A DNA stretch of 64,000 bases from Salminus brasiliensis (Eukaryota > Chordata > Actinopteri > Characiformes > Bryconidae): contig NC_132888.1 in assembly GCF_030463535.1 (NCBI RefSeq), positions 10,244,081 to 10,308,080 of the forward strand. Reading direction: 5' to 3'. Positions 39,725 through 49,996 of this stretch are shown in pieces (position 1 is the first letter of the stretch; every line of letters starts with the position of its first letter). A program made the position numbers and the translations under genes. Below the pieces are notes generated by a model, which saw only the letters and a program-made list of their open reading frames with translations, was not told where the DNA came from and ran no database searches.

Positions 39725-40608
39725 TTAAATCAAGCTTGATCTTTATCCATTGGCAACAGATCTCCTGGCCTTTGAGATTTGTACTAAGAACTTTAATAAA
39801 GGCTTCCGCAAAACTGCTGAAGTAATCAGCATGAATTTCTCTTGAACCCGAAGGGAAGTACAGGAACTCGGTTTAAGGAACAGTGTAAATTTGAAGGACA
39901 ACTCCTTTAAAGAGAGTCACTAACTGTGTAAACTCTTACTTCTTGTAGCAAGAATAAACGGCTCAAATTAAAGGTAAACTGATACAACACTGTAAAGCCT
40001 TGCTCACCGAAACTCTGACTGCAGAGTGTATGACTCAAGCTTCACTGAAACTGAGCTGTTGGGACATGCAGGGTAAGCACCTGCCCCCTCACCACAATGC
40101 AGCCTTCCTCAAACACCCAGCTAGTGCTTATTAGAAGCATATTTAAACAACATTATATATATACAGCCTACTGTTTACTGGTGCATTCTGGAGAGGTTTA
40201 ACCATTTATTAATATTAATATTATTATTTCACTTAGGGGAATAATCAGGACAGTGAAAAACGACCACAGACAGCAGCTTATCATTACTGGTGATATTAGC
40301 TAGAAGAGCTGCTCTACTGTAGCTAAAGCCTGTAGGTTCACACCTGTACAGGTAGCTAGCTCGCGCACGAGTAGAACACCAGGCCTAAGCTCACGTTAGT
40401 TTGTGTTACAGCACAGGTGTTATATATTAGACCAAGTTTAGACTCTCAGACAGACAGAATTTCAGTTTTACCAAAACTAAACTCCTTATTTAAACGTTTT
40501 TAATCCTTTATAAACACAAACAGAGGAACCAGATTTCAGACAGACAGACAGACAGACAGACCTACCTGTGGCCGTGCAGATGATGGCTAGGATGAAAATG
40601 TGGCGCAT
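29582..40608 (-). CDS. lsr: Lipolysis-stimulated lipoprotein receptor (angulin-1)
   Basis: LSR is a single-pass membrane protein that recruits tricellulin to tricellular junctions and takes part in lipoprotein uptake. Eleven coding exons join in frame: 40566-40608 (signal peptide, ATG at 40608), 36628-36954 and 35443-35562 (one V-type Ig domain, cysteines in LQCDY and VYVCSV), 35072-35128, 34084-34230 (transmembrane and Cys-rich), 33343-33540, 32631-32687, 32322-32450, 31698-32010, 29815-30271 and 29582-29617 (stop TGA at 29582-29584). The product is 627 residues; human LSR is 649. Diagnostic stretches are [26 protein letters not shown], the membrane span followed by [20 protein letters not shown]...[19 protein letters not shown], an Arg/Ser/Asp-rich tail, and the C-terminus SRESLVV identical to mammals. 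The Cys cluster just inside the membrane is likely palmitoylated. A 9-bp tandem repeat codes a Gly-Pro-Gly-rich run at 31797-31855. The first intron is 3.6 kb. Confidence 0.95.
31797..31855 (-). repeat. In-frame 9-bp minisatellite in an lsr exon
   Basis: About six copies of the 9-mer CCCAGGTCC on the plus strand encode (GPG)n on the minus strand, in the cytoplasmic tail of LSR (about residues 415-435). The length is a multiple of 9 and keeps the frame. Confidence 0.85.
35072..35128 (-). CDS. lsr: lsr 57-nt juxtamembrane exon, candidate cassette
   Basis: This 57-nt, phase 1-1 exon encodes [19 protein letters not shown] between the Ig domain and the membrane span. It matches the mammalian exon that ends ELLPGF...GPIE. 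In mammals this exon and the next are alternatively spliced, giving forms with a shorter stalk or without the span. It is symmetric, so skipping keeps the frame, and it has a good acceptor (ttctttcacag) and a weaker donor (GTACAC). Confidence 0.85.
35705..36560. mobile_element. Inverted-repeat DNA element with nested repeat, in an lsr intron
   Basis: The left arm (35705-35767) and right arm (about 36499-36560) are imperfect inverted copies over about 62 bp: 'accaaaagtgggtcttctat' on the right matches the complement of the left 'atagaagaaccacttttggt', and both ends read 'cactcttaaa' or its complement. The 730-bp interior contains a separate repeat (about 36105-36475, ending in a 'gagagagcacagccaactgt' block) that looks like an independent nested insertion. 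No open frame. Confidence 0.65.
37530..37593. repeat. (CA)n microsatellite in lsr intron 1
   Basis: About 32 uninterrupted CA units. Confidence 0.97.
40538..40561. repeat. (CAGA)n next to the lsr first-exon donor
   Basis: Six CAGA tetranucleotides end within 5 bp of the lsr exon 1 splice donor (exon begins at 40566). Confidence 0.85.
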
Positions 40609-41088
40609 TTTAAAAAACAGGAACCTCTTAAATCATAAAAACCACTTATACTCCAAGTTAAAAACAAAGGCACGGGTGTGAAACACGTATCCGTAGACTT
40701 CTGTCGACGTGTTTTCCTCTCATACAGGTGGTGGTAAGCCCTCCATTTTGTCTGCGCTGTGGTGTGGAGGTATGGCAGCGCAACCTGAAACTGAGCAGGT
40801 GAAGTAGGACGGTCTTATCTCGACTCGCAGGGGTTCAGGAAAGGCCAGTTCTCGTCTATCTCTAAAATACTGTCTGATACTGGTCTGAAACTGCTTTTAA
40901 AACATGACAAGTACCGTAAGTTAAGTAAGCTCTTCCTGTTTTACCCTAAATTCGAGAAGTTCTGGGGTTTGTAGGGAACGGGCTACGCCCAGCAATCCTC
41001 CAAAACAGTGCCAATGGTTTGGTCCAGTGGACAAATGAAGAGATTAATGATTACTGAACCTGAGCAGCAACAGGCGCGAAGTAACGCA
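40609..41088. promoter_or_regulatory. Likely lsr 5' UTR and promoter region
   Basis: This is the flank upstream of the lsr start codon. It has several CpGs (such as GTCGACGTG near 40703-40711 and CGACTCGC near 40820). No TATA box is obvious and I cannot place the transcription start. Assignment is by position only. Confidence 0.35.
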
Positions 41089-41922
41089 GGTACAGCTACA
41101 GCTACAGCTACAGCTACAGCTACAGGTACAGGTACAGGTACAGCTACAGGTACAGCTACAGCTACAGCTACAGGTACAGCTACAGGTACAGCTACAGCTA
41201 CAGCTACAGGTACAGCTACAGGTACAGCTACAGCTACAGCTACAGCTACAGGTACAGCTGCAGGTGCAGCTACAGCTACAGCTACAGGTACAGCTGCAGG
41301 TGCAGCTACAGGTACAGCTACAGCTACAGCTACAGCTACAGGTACAGCTGCAGGTGCAGCTACAGCTACAGCTACAGGTACAGCTACAGGTACAGCTGCA
41401 GGTGCAGCTACAGCTACAGCTACAGGTACAGCTGCAGGTGCAGGTGCAGCTACAGCTACAGCTACAGGTACAGCTACAGGTACAGCTACAGCTACAGCTA
41501 CAGCTACAGGTACAGCTGCAGGTGCAGCTACAGCTACAGCTACAGGTACAGCTGCAGGTGCAGCTACAGGTACAGCTACAGCTACAGCTACAGCTACAGG
41601 TACAGCTGCAGGTGCAGCTACAGCTACAGCTACAGGTACAGCTACAGGTGCAGCTACAGCTACAGCTACAGGTACAGCTGCAGGTGCAGGTGCAGCTACA
41701 GCTACAGCTACAGGTACAGCTGCAGGTGCAGCTACAGCTACAGCTACAGGTACAGCTGCAGGTGCAGGTGCAGCTACAGCTACAGGTACAGCTGCAGGTG
41801 CAGGTGCAGCTACAGGTACAGCTACAGCTACAGCTACAGGTACAGCTACAGCTACAGGTACAGGTACAGCTACAGGTGCAGGTACAGCTACAGCTACAGG
41901 TACAGGTAGAGCTACAGCTACA
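41088..41922. repeat. 830-bp hexanucleotide array with higher-order structure
   Basis: About 139 consecutive hexamers in perfect register, made of four words: GCTACA, GGTACA, GCTGCA and GGTGCA, plus a variant GGTAGA near the right end. No insertion or deletion breaks the six-base phase. GCTGCA occurs only after GGTACA and is always followed by GGTGCA. The 36-mer order (GCTACA)x3-GGTACA-GCTGCA-GGTGCA recurs many times from about 41245 to 41820. The open frames across it (TA/TG dipeptide and QLQV repeats) arise from the repeat and are not genes. It sits about 480 bp upstream of the lsr start codon. Confidence 0.95.
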
Positions 41923-42363
41923 GGTAACGTTGTAGTGAGGTATTTACAGTTATAATAGAAACGTAGTCTCCTATCATGACCCTAGATTTGTTGTTTTTGG
42001 GAGTAAGCATGGAGGAACATCCCTAGGACCTAGTTTCGTTCACTTCCACCCTACTCCTAGGGTTGCCACCCGTCTCGTAAAATACTGAATCGTCCTTTAT
42101 TGGGCACTGAAATGCTGAGTCCCGTATTGAACCAGTATTGCTCCATATTTCCATTAATGTCCAGTACAGATGTGAGTGGGAAGAGGCACATCCTTGGCTG
42201 GACAGCGTCAGTGGAGATGATTACAAGGGAAATTGTAAAATTGTAAATTGAAATGAATGATCATTTATTTAATATACAGTAATATTAGCCAATATAAATA
42301 TTATATGTGTCAATTTAAAGAACAAATCTAAATAAATACATTAGTTAAAAGAAAACATTTTTT

Positions 42364-42420
<57 letters not shown>

Positions 42421-42894
42421 CATTTCCTAGAGTAAAAATGTTTGTAGTCGGGCCCTGGTGGTCATGGCATCCCTTATTTTCATTTCTGTAAAGTATATTA
42501 TTATGCATTTACTGTGAAACTAATGAAACTCAATATGGAAATACTGCAAGAAACTTACTACTACACACTACTTACTATTACAGTACAGCACAGTTACATT
42601 ATTTTCTTAATACATCCCAGCTTAGAGAGCTGAGCTCTGACCTCAGGGCCAGCCATGCTACAGCACCCCTGGAGCAGACAGGGTTAAAGGTCTTGCTGAA
42701 AGATCCAGCCTTTAATATTGCTTTTTTAATCAGACTGTGTCTTAATGATTTCCTTATAATGAGTTCTTACAAAAAGATGAGGCAACGTGTGGGGTTTCTT
42801 CCCCATCAGTGGCATGCAAAGGTTTGGGCACCCTTTGTCAAATTACTACTGTGAATTTGCTAAGTGAGTAAAGGATTCAGATTCAGTACTTTTG
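41923..42894. other. Gene-free stretch with old repeat fragments
   Basis: No gene. A fragment at about 42060-42190 ('ccgtctcgtaaaatactgaa', 'gtcccgtattgaaccag') resembles a widespread vertebrate repeat that I cannot name. A (TA)n run lies at 42368-42415. Confidence 0.4.
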
Positions 42895-43142
42895 CGATGA
42901 GTTGGGGAGTTGGGGAGTTGGGGATGGGGTATCACTAACATCCTGACCTCACTAACCCTCTTGTCGCTGAATGCAATTAAATCCTCGTAGCAATTCTCCA
43001 CAATCTAGTAGAAGAACAGTTCTCTGGACAGTAGAAACAGTTACTTTAACAAAATCAGGACAAACTCTTTGTTAATATCCTTGATTCAGAAGTAATCTAC
43101 ATTTAGTAGCTGTCCTAATACTTTTGTCCATATAGTGTATAT
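42895..43142. mobile_element. MITE copy, right end
   Basis: The right half of the 7640-8044 family: 'gatgagttggggagttgggg', 'cttgtcgctgaatgca' and the terminal 'cttttgtccatatagtgtat'. The left end is missing. Confidence 0.65.
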
Positions 43143-43448
43143 GTTTTGTATGTATATATGTATATGGTTTGGACATCATGGTTTGAAAGTTGCTGTAACA
43201 GGAACAAACATTAATACCATTTATCTAAAACAGAAAGCTGTGCAAGTTACAGGCTGCCCAGGATGCACATCCCAAGCTGGCCCACTTTAACCACCAAGGG
43301 GTTAACTAGCTCCAACCACTCTCCTTATTACTAGCGTTGGAAAGAAGGGTTTAGCTAAACATGCCACACTCTGCACACTCAAAAAGCTCTGCAGCCATAA
43401 CACAGCAGGTGCTTTCTGCTAGTAGTTGATTTGGGCAACACCAAAAAC

Positions 43449-43735
43449 AAACTCAGTGGTTAGAGCGCCGGGCTGTCGATAACAAGGTTGTGGGTTCGAT
43501 TCCCTGTGTTGCCAAGCTGCCACTGTTGGGCCCGTGAGCAAGGCTCTCTGCTCCCCGGTCGCTGGAGTTGGCTGCCCACCGCTCTGGGTGTGTGTGTACT
43601 CACTGGCCCTAGTTCACTAGTGTGTGTGTGTGTGTGTTCACTACCAGAGATGGGTTAAATGCGGAGGACACATTTCGCTGTGCCGTGTACACTGTACAGT
43701 GACAAATACCTGCACCTTTACCTTTTTACCTTTAC
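43449..43735 (+). mobile_element. tRNA-headed SINE, near full length
   Basis: A plus-orientation SINE with box A 'cagtggttagagcgccgg' and box B 'gtgggttcgattccct'. A body with 'gctggagttggctgcccacc' and (GT)n follows, then 'gttaaatgcggaggacacat' and a 'cctttacctttttaccttta' tail. It is the same family as the SINE at 28347-28645. Confidence 0.8.
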
Positions 43736-44029
43736 CTAAACACAGTCTAAAAGCAGTTAATATGCACACGATGCAGTAAATAAACCAATTTAGTCAAATA
43801 AGTGCTAGAAAGTAGAAAATGAGCTAAACAGAAATAGAGGTTGGATCACTGTGTCCATAAAAAAATATTCAAGGCTCTCTTCATGGGAGTGTAGTATTAT
43901 TTACAGTTATCATCCAAACACCTGGTTTGGTAAATCAGTGCTTAATGATGTTAAATCAGGTGAGCTGCTGATGGAAGTGAACAGATCCGTCATGGTCTGG
44001 GAATGTCCAAGAGGAATATAAACATGGAT

Positions 44030-44030
44030 C

Positions 44031-44067
<37 letters not shown>

Positions 44068-44108
44068 GACGGATGGATGGATAGATAAATAGACAGATAG
44101 ATAGATAC
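44030..44108. repeat. GATA/GACA tetranucleotide microsatellite
   Basis: Interrupted (GATA)n and (GACA)n runs with GGAT interruptions. Confidence 0.9.
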
Positions 44109-44508
44109 TTTATTGACATCAAAGGAAATTTAGCAGCCAGTATCAGTTACACAATACAGCACAGTAATCACAATAACAGTAAATAGAATGAACGTAAACA
44201 AATGTTATATATAATTAAGGCCCTTACCCTCTCTGCTCCCCGGGCGCTGGAGTTGGCTGCCCACCGCTCTGGGTGTGTGTGTGTACTCACTGCCCCTAAC
44301 ATATGTGTGTGTTCACTACCAGATGGGTTAAATGCGGAGGACACATTTCGCTGTACACTGTATAGTGACAAATACGTGCACCCAAATATCCATTATTAAT
44401 GTTATGTTATAATTATAATGTTATTATAATTATATATAGATATACATTTATTCTAATTACTGTTATTATTGTTATTATTGTATTACATTACTGTGCTGTA
44501 TTGTGTAA

Positions 44509-44512
<4 letters not shown>
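44109..44512. repeat. LINE-like 3' fragment with inverted repeat around a truncated SINE
   Basis: 'tactttattgacatcaaagg' at 44106 onward looks like a LINE 3' end. A 5'-truncated copy of the tRNA-headed SINE (plus, 44215-44390) lies inside. The block 'acaatacagcacagtaat' at 44151-44168 recurs as its complement ATTACTGTGCTGTATTGT at 44488-44505, so the two sides can pair. A 60-bp (TA)n run follows at 44513-44573. Confidence 0.55.

Positions 44513-44573
<61 letters not shown>
44513..44573. repeat. (TA)n microsatellite
   Basis: About 30 TA units. Confidence 0.97.
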
Positions 44574-44576
<3 letters not shown>

Positions 44577-45054
44577 TTTGAACTGGAGATGAAAAGACAG
44601 TGCAGTTATAAAGAAATATGTGCATATATTAGTATGTAAGTGAAGTGTCAGTCGTGTCCAGGAGTGCAGATGGACAGTACAGTGTAAATAGTACTGATTA
44701 AACCTATGATTAAACATAATGATATATGAAGTGCTTCCCCCAGAATGAGGAATTATGATATTTATGTTTAACTGCATCTGTGTTAATATGATCTGGTGTT
44801 TCCTTTACAATCAGAAACACCCTTCGTGCCCTTTTTGGACAAGATCTCCAACCCAGGCCAGATTCATGTCACCAGTTGTAGTTAAAAACTGTGAAACTGG
44901 AAATGTCCAATCTTTATAAATGCCCTGACTCTTCAAACTGTAAGCTAACACTCAGCAACCAAGGTAGCCTTAGTAGCATCAAGGCAGTGTGTGTTATCAG
45001 CCGATCAGGGCAGTGGTGTCGCCCTGCCCTGGTATTCACCGAGCACGCAACAGC

Positions 45055-45191
45055 AACACGGTGACGTCCCCAGGCACGTCGCGCAGCAGCCAATCAGAAG
45101 AGAGCGGGGGCGTGGCCGTCCGAGCTTAAGGGAGGACGTCGTGCTTCCACGGCTTCAGGAACAACACGTCTAAGCCGCTGTTGCCGCTGAG
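45055..45191 (+). promoter_or_regulatory. tmem106b: tmem106b core promoter and untranslated first exon
   Basis: A GC-rich, CpG-containing block with a CRE-type TGACGTC (45062-45068), an inverted-CCAAT/NF-Y-type AGCCAATCAG (CCAAT at 45090-45094) and a GC box GCGGGGGCGTGGC (45104-45116). A good splice donor (GCTGAG|GTAAGA) ends the likely non-coding exon 1 at 45191. There is no TATA box, as usual for a housekeeping lysosomal gene. The transcription start is inferred to lie between about 45115 and 45170. Confidence 0.65.
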
Positions 45192-46228
45192 GTAAGAGCT
45201 GGATTCGGGGTGTTTACTATTCCGCTGGTCTGCTGTAGCTACATAACGTTTACGAGCATCACGACTGCACATCACATGTCCCTTTTTAAGCGTGGTCAGT
45301 GCTGAGGACGACTTAACGATGCTAGGCACGTAACTGACGTCGAAACGCACAAACCCTAAGCACTAGAACGAAGGAAGCTAGCTAGCTAGTTAGTTAACTA
45401 ACACTTCATATTTCCTTTAATCTAAGCAAATCTATCCATCTATGTCTTTATCTCGTCTGCTTTAATAATATACATTGAATTTGTTCCGCTGTGATGTGGC
45501 TGTAGAGTGACAATCTCGAGTTATTGCCGGAAAGCGACGCTTGCTAAGATGTTGGGCTGCGTCCTAATATACGTACTGTGTCTACTTGTGTACTAACGAG
45601 TGGGCTTCTCTCGTGCGTAGAATTTCTATGTGGCTGCCGGACGGCTGCGCACTAGATCAGCGTTCTAGTAAGTAAACAAGTACGGGAAGTACACATATTG
45701 GAACACAGCCTTGATTTGCAAATACATTTAATGGAGGCAGAACAAGAAATTCCTTAATAATAGCTTTTACATTTAATAAGTTTGTTTGTTTATTTGACAT
45801 GGACTTACTGTATGCAGATAAACAGTTACATTAAAGATAACTAATTAGATTTTTAAAAGTAAGGGGTAATTACTGTAACATTGTATACAGTAGATATGGG
45901 GTATTTGTGTGGATAATTTAATCTTTTTATTAAGTAGCTAAAACTTTGTCAAAGTTCTTGTTCGTTATTTGTTATTTTGCTATATTAAAAACTCTAAATT
46001 AATTGAATGTGTCTTTTAACTGTGGGAGACTGTGGGATTTTTCTGTGTATGAGCTTAATAACTTAGTAATATGAGAGTTTTGTATTTACATGTCAAAAAA
46101 CACCCCCAATGTTATTGCTCGTGTTGTAATGTTGGCTTTAACGCTTCATCCTCTTGGACCTGAGGAGGTGTAGTTCTGCATTTAGCATTTAACTTAACTT
46201 AACTCTCTTAAATAGGAAAGGTCCAGCC

Positions 46229-49200
46229 ATGGGGAAGTCTCTCTTCTCTTTACCAAAACACAAAAGCGAGGGCCATGAGGACCTGACGCCGAAAGATCCC
46301 GACTCCGAATCAGAGGAGGACAAGCAAGATATTTCACAGTTCCCGTATGTTGAGTTCACAGGCAAGGACAGCGTCACTTGTCCCACTTGTCAAGGCACAG
46401 GAAGAATACCAAGAGGTAAAAAACATGTGTGTAACATCAGAGCTTGTGTACTTTAAACCATTGTTGACTGTCCGTTATCAGGGGATTGTATAATGAATAG
46501 AGAATGAATCAGATCTGCATCAGTGTACCGAGTTAACCCCAAGGCTTATTATACACCCCAAGGTGTATTATTCAGTAACTACAGGGACTTCTGTGCAAAC
46601 TGGTGGAGCTATTCTCTGCTAACAGAAGTTTGTAATAACGCTTTTGGCTGTTTAAGGGTTTTTTTAGAGAGCAATTTAACTCAATACCACCTCAAAACCT
46701 CAGTTTAAAGTTTGTCATTGTGTCTGTGTTATTTTTGGTATCAATGTAATACTTCTATTCAGTGAGTTCAGGTTTTTTTCCTCGCCCCTTTTCTTCCCAG
46801 AACAAGAAAACCAGCTTGTTGCTTTGATACCATACAGTGACCAAAGACTTCGACCAAGAAGAACGTAAGTTCCTCCTGGACATTTTATAAGATTCTCCTT
46901 TCAGAAATGTTTTGAACTTTGTGTGAAAAATGTTCTGTGTTAGGGTACATAGACTATAAGGACAAAAGAATTAGGACACTTGTGCATTAATGGTTTTGTA
47001 TGAAATTAAGGGTATTAAGGGTCTCTACTGTCTGAGAAAGGCTTCCTACTAGATTCTGGTGCAATTTCTGTGAGCTCAGGGAATTCAGGGGTGCTGGGAA
47101 TCCAGCAACAAGAGAATTAGTGAGGTCAGGATGTTGGATGATCACCATGCCAACTTATTACCAAAAGTATGGGATGGAGCACCATTATTTTAGAGACAAG
47201 CTAGACAAGCTGTGCATCTCTGCATTTGCACATCTGTGTTGGTAATGGGTGCAACGTAAAGTAGCTGAATATAGTGTATTATATGTCTCACAGGACAGGG
47301 CATTGTACCCATCCAGTACACATATGTTTTTAGGTCACAAACAGAGGTTTTTGAAAAACGCTCTCCAGGGTGGTGATTTAGGAGAACTTCATTTTCAGTG
47401 TTTTAGTTTGGGCAGGTAAAATGCATCCTTTTAAAAATCCTGATATTACTGTGTTAACTTGTGCATGGTTGTTGCTGGTGTCCCACGCCCAGATTTTGAG
47501 TGTGTGGGTGATGGATGTGGGGAATTTATCTGTAAGAGGGTTATGAAGACCTACAGTGAGGTTTTTGTTGTTAGAAATGGCGCTTTATTTAGGTCTGTTT
47601 TGGCCATTACGCTGTTACTTGAGAAATTTGACCTCAAACTTTGTGTTGTTAGCACCCCCTCCTGGGTTGGCATGCTCTTGTGAGCAGAAAGACAGAGTTG
47701 TGTGCTGAGGGCATTGAGGTTGTATTCAATTTTGATGCTGACGTTTTCCTTCAGGATTGGTGAAAATTTTAAAAAGAAAACCATGATTTAGCTGAATGCT
47801 TTTGAATGTAATTCAGCTGTGAGCATGAAGAAGAATCTGTCTGACTGTAATGAGGACTCTTATGTTCTTACAGAAAGCTGTATGTGTGTATTTCGGTTCT
47901 CCTGTGCCTCCTGCTTTCTGGCCTGGCTGTGTTTTTCCTGTTCCCCCGCACCATCGACGTGACCTATATTGGCGTGAAGTCTTCTTATGTTACTTTTGAT
48001 ACAGAGAACCGGATCGTCTATCTCAACATCACAGTAAGCTAATGATGGGTATTTCAGAGTGGTAACCAGTTAGATGATGCACTTTAAGCTAAAGCTGTTT
48101 GGAATTAAAAATGATAACTTTCAAAGCTGTTTAATGTATTTAAAAAGATATTAAATCTGTGTGTTTTTTCCCCCACCCCTTCTTTAGAACACACTCAACA
48201 TCACTAACAACAACTACTACCCAATAAAAGTGGCAAACATCACAGCACAGGTGCAGTTCTATAAGACGGTCATTGGAAAATCACTTGTGAGCAACGTGAC
48301 CACCATTGTACCTCTGGATATGCGACAGGTACGTTCTGAGCAGTGATGTATTAATGTCATTTTTCAATAAAATTTCACAACTGATTCAGTTGTACATTTC
48401 ATCACTGTCACACAAAAACCTTGTATCTTTAAAATCTTTGATGTTAAACGCAGCCAGTTAGTCTAAAATTTTTATTTATTTATTTATCTAACCATCCATA
48501 AAATACCTATTTTATCTAAAAGATTTTGCTAATGAAATGTATTGTAGTTTAAGCTAGGGTTCTTGTGGTTTTCAAAAGAGTGATCAGACAACATAAACAA
48601 GTGCAATTATTTGTGCCAGCTCAAAATATCTGCTGTTATAAATGCTCATCTACTGGAGTGGATGTTTATGCTCTTGCAGAAACAAGTTTTCTTAAGTGTT
48701 CTTCTTCTAGCCCTATGTATGAGCAGAGAATTTACAATGACTGCAGTTTTCAAATGCACCAGTCGGCTTTCTGTTTACACAACGCAAGGCCACATTAAAT
48801 GATGGCATAGTTGTACCACAGTAAAAATGCCTGTTCACTGTTCTTGCCCTCATATAACTGGCAAAAACATACATGGCCATGTAGTATCAGACTATACCAC
48901 ACCTCAGCTCCAAGCGTTACTGACTTGTTTACCAGTAATGCCAATCTGAGACTACCAGCCTACCAACCTTTAGCACATTAGTACTGCAGAGCATAATGAA
49001 ATGATAATAACATTCAGCTACTAGTCATAGCATTCAGCTACTTTAAGTTGCACCCATTGTTGACACAGATGTGCAAATGCACACACAGCTTGTTTTGTTA
49101 CTGTAGAGAAGTATTGCTAATACAGTAGGACTCTCTGGAGCAGATAAACATGAACCAATGGCCTCATGTTCAATGCCAGGCCTGGGCTAGAGGGGTATAA

Positions 49201-49935
49201 AGTCCCCTAGCATTTGAGCCATGGCGCAGTGGAACTGTGTTCTCTGTAATGATGGTTGGTGCTCCATTCAATACTTTTGGGACGAGTTGGAGAGTTGGGG
49301 ATGAGGTGGGCAGGTGATCATCCTACGTCCTGACCTTACTAACACTCTTATCGCTGAATGTGATTAAATCCTCACAGTAATGCTTTGAAATCTAGTAGAA
49401 AGCTCTCCCTGGACAGTAGAGACAGTTACTCCAACAAAAGCAGGATAAACCCTTGATTTTTGAGTCCCATGACTTTTGTCCATATAGTGTATTTTGGGAT
49501 TACCACAACCATACATTTACTCTTATGGATGTGCGTTTTCATGACTGTGGCCGTAGCTTTTGTTGAATGCTTCCCTGTTAGCCATTAGATAAGCTTAAGG
49601 AGTGCCTTTGATGAATGTAGCTGTTCAGATCCTATTCAAAGTGAGTCATTAACTCCATCAGCTCTTGGTCACTACAAAATCAGGATAACAGAAACATGTC
49701 TAGAAACTGGGCAGCCTAACAATGTGCCTAATAAAGAACTATGGATACCAAAGATCTGCAGAGCTGATCTGGTATGTCCCACTGAGCAGGTGATGCTAGT
49801 GGACAGTGTTGTTGATTGACCAAAGTAGTGAATAGTGTAGTATTCCTTTATATTGGGAGGATGTACAGTGTTAATAACAGTCTGTGTTAATAAAGAAGTG
49901 GAGCTTTGAGTATCTGATGATTTGGATTATTTTTC

Positions 49936-49996
<61 letters not shown>

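Noticed and set aside
41008-41955. Open frames of 315 and 223 codons coding TA/TG and QLQV repeats
   Set aside because: They arise only because the hexamer array contains no stop word. There is no start context, splice context or non-repeat sequence.
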